A DNA stretch of 64,000 bases from Hermatobates lingyangjiaoensis (Eukaryota > Arthropoda > Insecta > Hemiptera > Hermatobatidae): contig JAPFBL010000068.1 in NCBI GenBank assembly GCA_026182355.1, forward strand, positions 12,313,001 to 12,377,000. The letters run 5' to 3'. A model generated the notes under the pieces. It worked only from the letters and a program-made list of their open reading frames with translations. It did not search any database and was not told the DNA's origin. Position numbers and translations under genes: made by a program. Shown piece after piece: positions 51,476 to 60,897 of this stretch. The first letter of the stretch is position 1. Every line of letters begins with the position of its first letter.

Positions 51476-51605
51476 GGAAAATTTTATTGTGTGAATTTAA
51501 TCTGTTTAATAATGATATATACCTGAAGATGATTTCTGAGAAAATCGAAAGCTTGTAAGTGTAAAAATATAATATTATTGATTAAGCTAAAAGATTATTT
51601 CTTTG

Positions 51606-51755
51606 ATGTCTCTGGGACAACTCCTCCATGAAATCACTCCCTACCAGAAAAAACTAGTAAGAAAACTAGAGAAAACGAGCAAAAAAGTCGTAAATGCGGA
51701 AGCTGCCGTCTACTTTAATAAAATATGTTTACAAGAAATCTGCTGCCAATATACA

Positions 51756-51765
<10 letters not shown>
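51606..51765 (+). pseudogene. PLE-like MSLxQ module, copy 2
   Basis: Encodes MSLGQLLHEI, RKLEKTSKKVVNAEAAV and YFNKICLQEICCQYT before the (TA)n begins. The last part extends beyond the palindrome arm, so the direct copy is longer than its inverted twin. Same family as 34471, 53546 and 60075. Confidence 0.65.
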
Positions 51766-51813
<48 letters not shown>

Positions 51814-52001
51814 TGTACTAAAAAAACAGTGTTTCAATAATATGTCGCTTGGAGCAGCACATGAAATGACAGTTAACGGTCGTTGTAATGTAACAGAACC
51901 CAGCCTTGAGTAAGTTTTTTTTTTCAATTTGTTTATGATGTTTCTAAAGTAGAAATGACAAATGTCCATTGTTTATTGTTTTTTTTTGTTAGTTTATAGC
52001 C

Positions 52002-52036
52002 CTGAGGATGTCTTAAAATAAAGACGAAACGTTGGC
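52002..52036 (+). ncRNA. PLE-type hairpin, CGAAACGTTGGC class (outer right arm)
   Basis: CTGAGGATG, GTCTT, loop, AAGAC, GAAACGTTGGC. CTGAGGA fits CUGANGA, and the 5-bp stem is perfect. The inverse copy lies at 50306-50341. Confidence 0.5.
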
Positions 52037-52143
52037 AAAAAGGTGATTCCATATATTTACCCTGACCAAACTCCGAGAAGAAGAAAAAGTGTTTGTTAAT
52101 ATTTTGTGGTCAAGAAAACAGTACCGTATGATAAAGTATATAT

Positions 52144-52993
52144 ACAGTTGACGCCGTTTAATGTAATCACTTTTGTAAATAAAAAAAGTGATAGCAATAA
52201 CCGATTGATAACTTTAACCGAAGAAATGGGAATGCCATTTTACTGTCCATGGGGCAAAAGCTGTCCATTCCCACAGATGCAATAAAATAAGTTATTTATT
52301 TAGGAAATAGTCTAGCTTTGTCTACTTAACGTCTTTTCGCAGCAATTCATTTGTAAAGGACTCGTATTCATAATGAAGTTCAAGTTCGGAAGATCTATTA
52401 CACTTCAAGCCGTAACATGCGAGAGCTTCCTGCATTTTCTTATTTGTTGGAATACACAGTGCTGGTTGATTATCATCCTCTGCTTCATCGTCTCTGCCTA
52501 CTTTATTCTTCCCAGCCAATGTGACAGTATCGCAGACGTCACCCTCCGTTAACTTTGTAGCCAGCTGTAGCTTATCTTCTTCTTCCATCCACTCCTCAAA
52601 GTCGGTTAGCGTCATGTCACTTGATTTTTCAGTAACAATGTCCTCTATTATTGCGGTAGTGATATACGAGAAACCAAATTCTCGAAACAGCTTGGCATCG
52701 TTTCTTCCGAAACATGCTTCAGAGTCATCTTCTCGGACATTTGTAAACCACATTTTCAAAGCGACTTAAACTTCAGTATCTTGTACAGTCCGTCTTTTTT
52801 CGAACAAGACTTTTTATTTTCTATTTTTTTATATCCACCTCACCTTGTGCGTTTTTTTTTAAATTGTACATCGAAGCAGCTTGAATGTCTGTAGGTTTGC
52901 AGCAACTTCACGTTACTCCATATTAAGGAGATTGTCATAGTTGTTCAAAATTGTTGCTTTTTCTTTGATGCCTAAAACTATCCGTTTTTTCAT
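52144..52993 (-). mobile_element. Tigger/pogo-type DNA transposon relic lacking the DDE core
   Basis: The minus strand starts at 52993 with MKKRIVLGIKEKATILNNYD, typical of the CENP-B-like DNA-binding N-terminus of Tigger transposases, then decays with stops and a frame change to ALKMWFTNVRE. It continues directly into a 145-codon open stretch (52322-52759) with an acidic tail including KMQEAL, ELELHYEYESFTNELLRKD and a stop. The long catalytic DDE section between is missing. At the 52144 end a terminal-repeat-like CAGTTGACGCCGTTTAATG sits next to TA. The other end could not be placed. Confidence 0.75.
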
Positions 52994-53545
52994 ATTGAAA
53001 AGGTGATAAAGTCAACGAAAACAAAAAAGTCACTATTGCGGAGCCCTTGTTCTATTCGTCAGATCTTTTTTGATAACTGGTAGTCTAGTACAGTGGCTTG
53101 TAGTGAGTGATTTAGGTGACAGTTAAAAAGAAGAAAACTGAAGCAGTGTGTTGTAATAAAGATATCTTTTCTCTTGCTTTGCAAGAGATAAAATCAGGCT
53201 TCCTAGAACAACTCCTTGCTGGGCATTTACGCTGGAACTGAACTCATCGAAAAAAGTCCCCAGATTTGGAAAAAAAATTGATAACAGTAACCCATGTACT
53301 AATTAAAATAAGTGGTATATTTGTAAGGCATATTGTATGTTGGTGCTAGGGTCAGCGATTCCGATAAAATTAACCATTCGATTAAAATATAATTAACGTC
53401 CACTCTATAATTAACTAAGTCAACTCAGTTGATGATACTTAAAGAAGTCACTACAAATTTAGCAGAAAAACTTAAATCGTAGCAATTTCATTAATTTTAA
53501 TCATGTGCTTTTTGTGCATTTTTTCACTTATATATATATATATAT

Positions 53546-53701
53546 ATTAGTATAAGTGGGCAGCAAATCTTCTTGAAGACAAATGGAATTAAAGTATGCA
53601 GCAGCTTCTGCATTGACGACCTTTTTGCTGATGGCCTCGATTTTTCTCACTATCATTCGGTGATGCTGAGGCAACTTCCATATATGCTGGGCCAGAGACA
53701 T
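53546..53701 (-). pseudogene. PLE-like MSLxQ module, copy 3
   Basis: Minus strand from the CAT at 53699-53701: MSLAQHIWKLPQHHR, RKIEAISKKVVNAEAAAYF, NSICLQEDLLPTYTNI, then a (TA)n tract (53528-53546). This is the most complete copy. The LLPTYTNI end resembles the N-terminal segment of many retroelement ORFs just before the RT region. Confidence 0.7.
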
Positions 53702-53780
53702 TGAGAAAACCAACATCAAACAACTTTAATGAAACGTATTATATATAACCAATTAAATGAAACGATTCCACGAACTCAAT

Positions 53781-53965
53781 AAACTATATTGACACAAAGA
53801 ACACTCAGAAATGAAACAGAAACTCACTACTATATTTCAATGTCCTCGTCACCAGGAAGATAGAATCGAGTCGCTCGTTTCGACTCGTTTCTACCTCCTG
53901 ATGACGAGGACATCGAAATATAGTAGTGAGTTTCTGTTTCATTTCTGATTGTTCTCTGTGTCAAT

Positions 53966-53972
<7 letters not shown>
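53781..53972. repeat. Palindrome family beta with hammerhead-like core
   Basis: Arms 53781-53873 and 53881-53972 are near-perfect inverses around a 7-base loop and end in a (TA)n tract (53970-54014). The right arm has CTGATGACGAGGACATCG followed by AAATATAG (53897-53922). In the left arm the same core is altered to CTGGTGA...TTGAAA, so only one arm keeps the consensus. Single diverged arms exist at 18364-18450 and 37195-37290. Confidence 0.88.
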
Positions 53973-54016
<44 letters not shown>

Positions 54017-54104
54017 TTTATAAACAGTTCTTGACCTCTTCTATTCTATTGTATATTTTGTTATTGAGGGCCAGGTCATATAAAAGAAAAAAACTGCTTC
54101 CTAG

Positions 54105-54142
54105 GCCAACGTTTCGATGTATTTGTACAACATCTTCAGGGC
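54105..54142 (-). ncRNA. PLE-type hairpin, CGAAACGTTGGC class
   Basis: Minus strand: CCCTGAAGATG, GATGT/ACATC stem, CGAAACGTTGGC. Solitary copy. Confidence 0.45.
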
Positions 54143-54390
54143 TAAAATTAGAGTAAGAACTATAATACATTTAGCGAAACAATCTACAACTCACATAGAG
54201 AACTAACACATATTAATTAATATGTATTAGTTCTCTAACATGTTTCTTATGTTTCTCTAGGTTTAATAGAGATTTAAATTTCTCTATGTTTCTTTGTGTA
54301 CATTGAACTGTATTTGTCCATTTCGGATCGTATCTTCATCAAAAAAGTGTATAATTATATATTCGTCTCTCCGTCAATTCACTTCTTCTC

Positions 54391-54440
54391 CTGATGACGA
54401 CTGCCATTACGGTAAAAATATTGAAAAATGAGTCTTAGTT
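54391..54440 (+). ncRNA. Degenerate hammerhead-like core
   Basis: CTGATGACGACTGCCATTAC then GGTAAAAATATTGAAAAATG. Similar to 4247-4275; the GAAA is mutated. Confidence 0.3.
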
Positions 54441-54476
54441 ATGTTTTCTTAGATAACATAGATTATGTTATGTTAT

Positions 54477-54575
54477 TGAAAGATCTTAGTCTTGTTTTCC
54501 CATTTTCTTATTGTGGTTTGATCATTGATTGTTATTTCACGTGCTTATGGGAAATCTTTCTATATATATATATAC
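54477..54575. repeat. Palindrome family alpha, right arm with (TA)n
   Basis: GAAAGATCTTAGTCTTG through TGTGGTTTGATCATTGATTG, then TTTCACGTGCTTATGGGAAA and (TA)n. The left arm is absent. Confidence 0.75.
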
Positions 54576-56170
54576 AAAAACCGTAGTAAATAGAATACTT
54601 CATTTCAAAATCACAAAACCTCAGAATAGGATAAATTATTAGTTATTTACTAAATTAATGATAAATATTTTTTTATTAGTTTGTTTTGGTGTTTTAAATG
54701 TATTTATTCAAATTATATTTACCACTTATCTTCGTTTGTCAAGTTCTATCTGTCCCTTTCAGTTCTTTTCTTTTGCTTGCAAGATTCCTTTGTTAAGAAA
54801 TGTATACTTCTGAAAAAAGAAAAAAGTTTAACATGTATCAAAAATGATATCTTATCAAACAAAAAAATGACAATTCCTTTGTTTTTAGAATAAAATGTAA
54901 ACTGCTTCAAAAATAATTCTTCAAAAATTAGAGAAGTGGATATCACATTCATAGTGGATATCACATTAAAAAAAATCTCAAAATATAAATTTTTGCAATT
55001 ACAAGGAATGGTAATTATTTCTGACTAATTAATGAAATGCGAAGGAATTAAACATCTTTTATGTAAAATTTAAATAACAATTTTGTCGAACTGAAACATT
55101 GAAAATCCTTAATGCTTAACTACATTAAATCAGACTAAACTGTGAGATCAGTTGAAACAATTCTAATCATTTCTAACAATTCTAATAATTGTGGTAATAT
55201 TATGTAATCTATATACTTATAAAACTCTGATGTTTGAGTTTAAATATTTGCACACGCTCTTAATTGAATAAAATATTAGAAATTTCATGGGCATCGAGCC
55301 CATTACCTTAGTATTGGACCCAAAACCTGATCTAGAGGACGTCAAAGTATTAAATAGTAGTTTTTCAATCTAAATTATAATAAATTTAAAAAGGGAAAAT
55401 TTAATAAATAATCGACGAGAATATGAAATAATTATTTAATATATCAACAAATGATATTTATTATAGTTAACAGAAATTTTAAAAATTATTATATTAATAT
55501 AAGTAAAATATTAACAGCACACAATTATGTCCTTAATCAAAAAACAGTGTCATAATGCCTATATCTTCTTCTTTTTATATATCTATTTCAATAAAAATAA
55601 TAGAGTAGGGCTCCTGATACATCGGAAGGTATAGAAAAGATCTTAATAAAACAAATTCTCTCTAAATTAAGGAGTTGAGGGCTAATCGTATAGGCTGTAG
55701 CCTCTCAAGAATTGACAACTTCTTCCAGTTTTTACGAAAGGGAACTGATGCTCGTATCTAGTATCTTGCATTAGTCTTATTTGAGGCCCATATTTACTTA
55801 ATTCTATTTCGTTCGCAATATGCGAGATCAATAAGAAAATGAGGAATACTCGAAATTTCTAATAAATATTGGTGAAGATAGAGTTGAAAAGAATGAAAAT
55901 AAAGAGATTACTACTGCCCATAATACGTAAGACCCTTTTATCCGTGCACATAATGTTGATTAGTGTATTGAATACATTTACTCTTTATTTGCCAACCCAC
56001 AAATATTGTTCACAGAAATTTCTGTATAAGTTCCATTTAACGAGACACACAGAGATATTAATCACAGGTTCATTGAATAATTTCCAGGAGAATTTAAACA
56101 GTATCATCCTGTGAAAGAACAGAACCCACACATTTCCGTCAAGAAATTCTTGACTCTAATCCTGGATTCT
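54576..56170. other. AT-rich non-coding region
   Basis: No gene. Just upstream of the helicase relic, 55860-56110 has a + strand open frame that may be decayed helicase-element sequence, but it cannot be aligned by eye. Confidence 0.4.
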
Positions 56171-56194
56171 AATCCAGAGTAGTCTGGATTGCTC

Positions 56195-56600
56195 CAACAT
56201 AAGCTGGAACTCGAAAAGGAAGTTCCTATCGTGTGTATGTACGAGAAAAGTTCAATCCACTACGATAATTTCATGGTAGAAGACCAAATAACTGAGGAGC
56301 TTTATGATAATGTCATTGCTTATATAATTAATCCATCATGGTGTCATGCTGAAATAGTTTTAATTAAAAAACTGAAAACTGTTTTATTTGAAGAGGACAC
56401 CATTCCTTTTTTAAAGGGTCAATTTCCAATTCAGCATGAGTATTCATAAGTCTCAAGGAGAGACCCTAGAGAAAGTTTTAGTTCATTTATGCAAAACAGC
56501 ATTTCAACGTGGCCAATTACATGTTGCTCTCAGTAGAGTCAAAGACAAAGAAAACGTTACAGTTTTTTTTTTGAAAAATTCAAATTGTCCAAAAAATATA
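56195..56600 (+). pseudogene. Broken Pif1/Helitron-type helicase C-terminus
   Basis: The first frame gives HKLELEKEVPIVCMYEK (the H-L-L-G-P segment of Pif1 helicases) through FLKGQFPIQ. A frameshift near 56430 then leads to MSIHKSQGETLEKVLVHLCK and QLHVALSRVKDKENVTVFF, which correspond to SF1 helicase motif V (AMTINKSQG) and motif VI (QLYVAISR). In an intact enzyme these bind ATP and DNA. Motifs I-IV are not visible upstream, so only the C-terminal end survives. Origin from a Helitron rolling-circle transposon is more likely than from the host Pif1 gene, given the isolated context. Confidence 0.8.
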
Positions 56601-56739
56601 AATAGAGGAAACTGTCTTAAAAATATATTCATTTTTAGAAATGTTTTTGGCTTAGTCTCACAAAACTCTTTTTATGAATACCACTATTATATTGCTCTAT
56701 GTTTTCCTCATTTTACCTTTTTTTTTTGTTTTCTATAAG

Positions 56740-59280
56740 TTAAAGTGATCTGTCCTATTTACTAGATATTGACCAAAAAAGAAGAAAAATCCTTAAAGAG
56801 AAGCAATATTAAACAAATCTGAACATTTGCTTCTTGAATCTACCAACCCAAAAAGCCAAATGAAATTCAAATAATACTTTTCTTATCATTGTTAAAATAT
56901 TAATACAAATGAATATTTTATATCTAATCAATATGGTTTTGATAAAAGCAAATTGTATTTTAAAATGTACATGTGGTAACAAAGTTTCATAGAGCAAGTC
57001 AAGAGGTTTTTAGATACAGGAAAGAACTGTACATTTCCAAATAGTATTTACATTATTTGATGTATGCAATATTACAAATATAATTTATAATTAGATTTAG
57101 TATTCCATATGTAAGTACTTATTCAATGTAATTCTATCAGCAGTAGTAGAAGGCATGATTGGTGCGTGTTTATCGCTTCCGAATAAAGTCCAGGCAGACC
57201 AAGTCGAATTCAGTCCAACACATTATTTTAACCATCAAAATGATGAACCTACTATTCTTATCAAAAATGATAAGACTGAGCATAACCATTTTAGTCAGTG
57301 TTGTGGCAATGTATTTATTTTGCTATGAAATCTAATGCTTAGGAATGGATTGACGATTTGACCACAGGGATATGGTTTTAACAGATAAATTAATGACTTG
57401 ATTCATTTTTTGGTGAAATGTGGAAAAGTTTCGATGTTGCATTATATTTTCATGATTTCTATTTATTTCTAAAGGAATAAAAGTTTTTCTTAAAGTGATA
57501 AAGATACAACAGTGTGTCTAAAAAAAAATGTATCGGGGACCAGTGAACGAGTTAAAACGCTATTAGCACTGCAAAATAATTTTACAGTTATTTATTCATT
57601 ATGGAATAAAAATAAAGGTTAAATATTAAATGATTGAAAATTTAATCTTTTTAAAATTTTAAGAAATGTTCGGAGACTAAACTCCCCTTGAAAGTTTGCT
57701 ACTTTGTAGCATTGATTTGCACCACTCATTGACTTTCATTTCTTTTGTGACATTTATTTTGAAATTCAACCAGGAATTCTATTAAACATTACTGATGCTT
57801 TCAATTTACCTTTGAAAAGATTGGTAAACTTTTTTTCTTTTTCTTTATTATTCATAAGATATAAATCCTTTGCATTTTTTTGTTTAATGTTTGACTTTTG
57901 AATGACTTTATGTAATCTAATAATAAATGTAATTTTTGAATATAACTTTGTTAAACATTAATTAAATAAATAATTTAAGCAGAAGTTTCGATTTAAAAAA
58001 GTTATAAGGATTCCTTTGAATTGGTTTTGTAAAATAGGATCTTTCCATTCAAATTGTTTGACGAAAAGTTTAATTATAATGTGCTTTTAAAATTGTGCTT
58101 CATAATTAATGTTTCACATTTCTTTTGAAAAGTTGAGCTTTTTTTCTATTTTTTTTTTTTCTTAACGAATTGTTCTTTTCTAATAAGCTTTTCTCAACAG
58201 AACTCCTAATCAACAGCAACAACAGTTCCAAACAAAATCTCCCAATAATTATCGCTATCATAGGAATTCATGTTTTGTGTTGGAAAATCTATACATCAAA
58301 AGATATTGCATATTCATAGTAAACACATAATGTAATCACACAAAGTAATAATAAATGGGTTAGTTAATAAATTACTTAAGAGTTTACACAAAATAGAAAT
58401 GGAATAAGAAATTATTTCAATTTAACTATTATTTTACAAGTTTAGATGCAAGGTTCCAAAAGCCAATAGTCATAAATCAATTAATAACTCATAAAAAATT
58501 TATGTTTAAATGAAAATTATTATTTAATGTCATAAAAATAATTGAAATAAAATATAAGGGAATTATAAATAAATAGAATATAATAAATGACTACCAATAA
58601 AGAGCAAAGACGATTAAAAAATTGATATGGTACATTTGATGTAGTGTGTTTGAGTGGACCAAAGGCCTGGCAAGTAGGCCACCATATGGGCCCTTTTGCC
58701 TAAATTGATATGGTTACGGTAGGTAAAGATATTATATTAAGGCAGATTAGTTGGAAACACTGAAGCGGAAGTAAAATAACTCATGCAGTCAAACTGTAGA
58801 GAGGGCTTATGTAAGATTCAATATTTGAAATTCCCCGAATTGATTTGACACCATCACCCTCGTGGACAATGCACATTAATGTATAAGAATACTTGTGTGT
58901 ATTCCGTTACTATAAAGACTTGCTTTTAAAAACCAAATATGGACAAAAACATGACTAAAAAAAGCGCCAACATGAATAAAAACTATAGATTGATTAGTTT
59001 TGATGTGAAGTCCTTTTTTACCAAAACTGTAATATTTATGTACCTGTAACTGATTTTTTGAGGTTACGCCAGGAGGAATTAGTTAATTATTCCCTTCCGC
59101 TTCTTCTACCACTATAATATAGTTAATTAACTTATGTGTGGTAGATTGTCATTTTCAATTTGAAAATAATTTTTATAAACAAAAATTTGGGCGCTCAACG
59201 GGTAACTGCTTATCCCCTCTCCTGAGTAATTTATACATATAATTTTTTGAAACTAAAATGTTAAGCTCAATATTGCCTAG
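56740..59280. other. Non-coding region
   Basis: No genes or elements recognised. Small less AT-rich patches lie at about 57130-57250 and 58630-58700. Confidence 0.4.
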
Positions 59281-59282
59281 TC

Positions 59283-59356
59283 TTGGTGGCCTGGATCTTG
59301 CGGGCGATTCTTCTATCTTGTGGTTGGAGATTCTACATCAATTGTCCAAGGGACAT
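59283..59356 (-). pseudogene. PLE-like MSLxQ module, inverted partial copy
   Basis: Minus strand from the CAT at 59354-59356: MSLGQL, a stop or change at the tryptophan region, then RRIARKIQA and the end of the arm. Confidence 0.6.
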
Positions 59357-60148
59357 CAATTCATACGAGCTTTCGACCATAATTACGTTGGACATCGTCG
59401 GGTAAAATCTTCTTCTGGAAGGATGCTTATATAAACTTCCTTAGTGGAGGTGATTTTTATCCTTCCTTAGTTTATGTGATAAACAGCCGAATAAGACTTG
59501 TAATATACTACAAGAATAGAAAAACACATAACTCGCTGCTAAGAAACAGTCCAAAGAAGAATACCCAGGAGCTTCAAAGTAGTCACTTGGTGTACTTGTA
59601 CTACAGGTGAATGTAAGAACCTGCCCTCAAAGTACATTGGGTTGACTACAACAAAGCTCTCCAGGAGATTAACACTTCATTTGGCTGCTGGCGCTCCAAA
59701 GACACAAGCCCAGGGAAAGGTCAATGTACAGTTAACTAGAGAAATTATGGTGTAACGTACTAGTATTACCCATCGAGAGGAAAATGTTGATAAACTGCAT
59801 ATTTTAGAGGCTTTATACATCAAAGAAAGAAACCTCTCAATTAATCTTCAGGTGAAAGAAATGTTCGTTATTCCAATAAACAAGAACATAGAGCCTAAAA
59901 TGAAATGGAATAAGAACGAAAACTGAAACCTGTACTCTGTTTGACCAATAAGGCAAGTTTATTGGACCAATCAAAAATCACATCCACTAAGGAAGTTTAT
60001 ATAAGCATCCTTCCAGAAGAAGATTTTACCCGGCGATGTCCGACGTAATTATGGTCGAAAGCTCGTATGAATTGATGTCCCTTGGACAATTGATGTGGAA
60101 GCTCCAACCACATGATAGAAGAATCGCCCGCAAGATCCAGGCCACCAG
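59284..60148. repeat. Inverted repeat flanking a PLE endonuclease
   Basis: Arms 59284-59458 and 59972-60148, about 175 bases, are inverses with several differences. Each contains a CCCGRCGATGTCC ... GGTCGAAAGCTCG hairpin-like unit followed, outward, by the start of the MSLxQ module. The 513-base spacer holds the PLE endonuclease read on +. Inverted 5' pieces around a PLE 3' part are consistent with the complex terminal repeats described for Penelope elements. Confidence 0.85.
59633..59926 (+). pseudogene. Penelope-like GIY-YIG endonuclease C-terminal part
   Basis: YIGLTTTKLSRRLTLHL, APKTQAQGKVNVQLTRE, then an in-frame TAA, then DKLHILEALYIKERNLSINL and on to TGA at 59924. YIG, the Arg of LSRRL, the Glu of ILEALYI and the Asn of INLQ match the GIY-YIG nuclease of PLEs. 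A small frame break separates it from TCP upstream. It belongs to a different PLE subfamily from the copy at 4654-5237, since the two share only the motif residues. Confidence 0.85.
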
Positions 60149-60233
60149 TTCAAAAATCGTGAGACCAGAAGCTGCTGCTACTTTTAACAATATTTGCATA
60201 CAAGAAAATTTGCGCCGATTTAGACCAATATAT
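60075..60233 (+). pseudogene. PLE-like MSLxQ module, copy 4
   Basis: MSLGQLMWKLQPHDRR, RKIQATSSKIVRPEAAATF, NNICIQENL, ending near TATATGCATATATAC. It follows a hairpin unit (60030-60063) 149 bases after the PLE endonuclease stop, as if a terminal repeat led into the beginning of the next tandem element copy. Confidence 0.7.
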
Positions 60234-60234
60234 A

Positions 60235-60678
60235 TGCATATATACTTAAAATAAAGTGACACATAGAAATAAAAATAAGAATGACTCACTTTTCAATATT
60301 TGAACTACCATAACAGTCAAAATATTGAAAATCAGTCTTCGTAAGGTTTCATCCATGTATCGCAGTTTATTTTAAATGAAACCTGTGCTGCTGGATCGAC
60401 TTTCGTTTGTCTGATTTATAAATATATTATTATTTGAAACATTTTTCATTGTTTACCGAAAATTTAAATCCACTGTAAAATAATGTTATAAGTGTGGATA
60501 TCATATTTTAGTGAAGTGTAAAAATCTATAGTGGTTTGTTACTAATTTGTAGTATTAAAAATTAAAGATTAAATATATATTAATTTTAACCATGATAAAA
60601 TAATTACTTATTTAATGTCACTATACATTCTTCATAATAAATGGATTTATTTTTCCAAAAAAGACAGGGATAATTTAG
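60235..60678. other. Non-coding; a degenerate hairpin arm at 60283-60335
   Basis: GACTCACTTTTCAATATTTG and the following sequence resemble the inverse of 54391-54440. Otherwise AT-rich. Confidence 0.35.
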
Positions 60679-60897
60679 TGTCTAAGAAATGGATTTGGAA
60701 AAGGCTTCGTTAAACAGTTAGAGAGTGCTTTATTGTTGGCTGTTTTCCGACTTCTTCTTTCGACAGCTAGACAGGAGGGTCTGGCAAAGTGCCCTGGCCA
60801 CAGTGTCGATATGTTGCCCATAACAGATCGCTGCGATGAGTTAGAGAGAAATTTTAACGCTCTCGACACTGGTGGACCTAACCAGAATCCAGAATGA
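60679..60897 (+). CDS. Unidentified candidate terminal coding exon
   Basis: A 72-codon open stretch follows TTTAG (a possible acceptor, 60674-60678) and ends at TGA 60895-60897. It is clearly richer in G+C than its flanks and reads like a globular protein: a hydrophobic helix around residues 14-27 (LESALLLAVFRLLLSTA), then a polar part including PITDRCDELERNFNALD and ending GGPNQNPE. I do not recognise the family. There is no methionine near its beginning, so if real it is an internal-to-last exon joined to something upstream. The opposite strand is also open here, but that translation is low in plausible structure. A transposon-derived fragment is an alternative. Confidence 0.4.
   Translation, partial: CLRNGFGKGFVKQLESALLLAVFRLLLSTARQEGLAKCPGHSVDMLPITDRCDELERNFNALDTGGPNQNPE

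Larger units (their letters stand above)
51097..51725. repeat. Inner inverted repeat B with MSLxQ module and hairpin
   Basis: Arms 51097-51353 and 51471-51725, about 255 bases and essentially identical, surround a loop that is itself a 60-bp tandem duplication. Each arm holds, in outward order, the hairpin CCTGAAGATGATTT/AAATCGAAAGC (51523-51550 in the right arm), then the MSLxQ reading frame pointing outward. Confidence 0.93.
50250..52092. repeat. Nested triple inverted repeat (outer arms)
   Basis: Outer arms 50250-50530 and 51811-52092, about 282 bases, are inverse copies with very few differences (one is TTGACTG versus TTAACTG). Each ends internally in a (TA)n tract (50530-50559 and 51760-51810). 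Each arm carries a hairpin with CCTGAGGATG, GTCTT/AAGAC and CGAAACGTTGGC, and a short frame beginning LKKQCFNNMSLGAAHEM. Between the (TA)n tracts lie two further independent inverted repeats. The simplest reading is a palindromic element whose central (TA)n received later palindromic insertions. Confidence 0.93.

Noticed and set aside
52521..52769. Ser-rich 82-codon + strand frame
   Set aside because: Antisense of the Tigger C-terminus.
60675..60869. Minus-strand 64-codon open frame
   Set aside because: The + strand of the same segment gives a longer and more protein-like translation.
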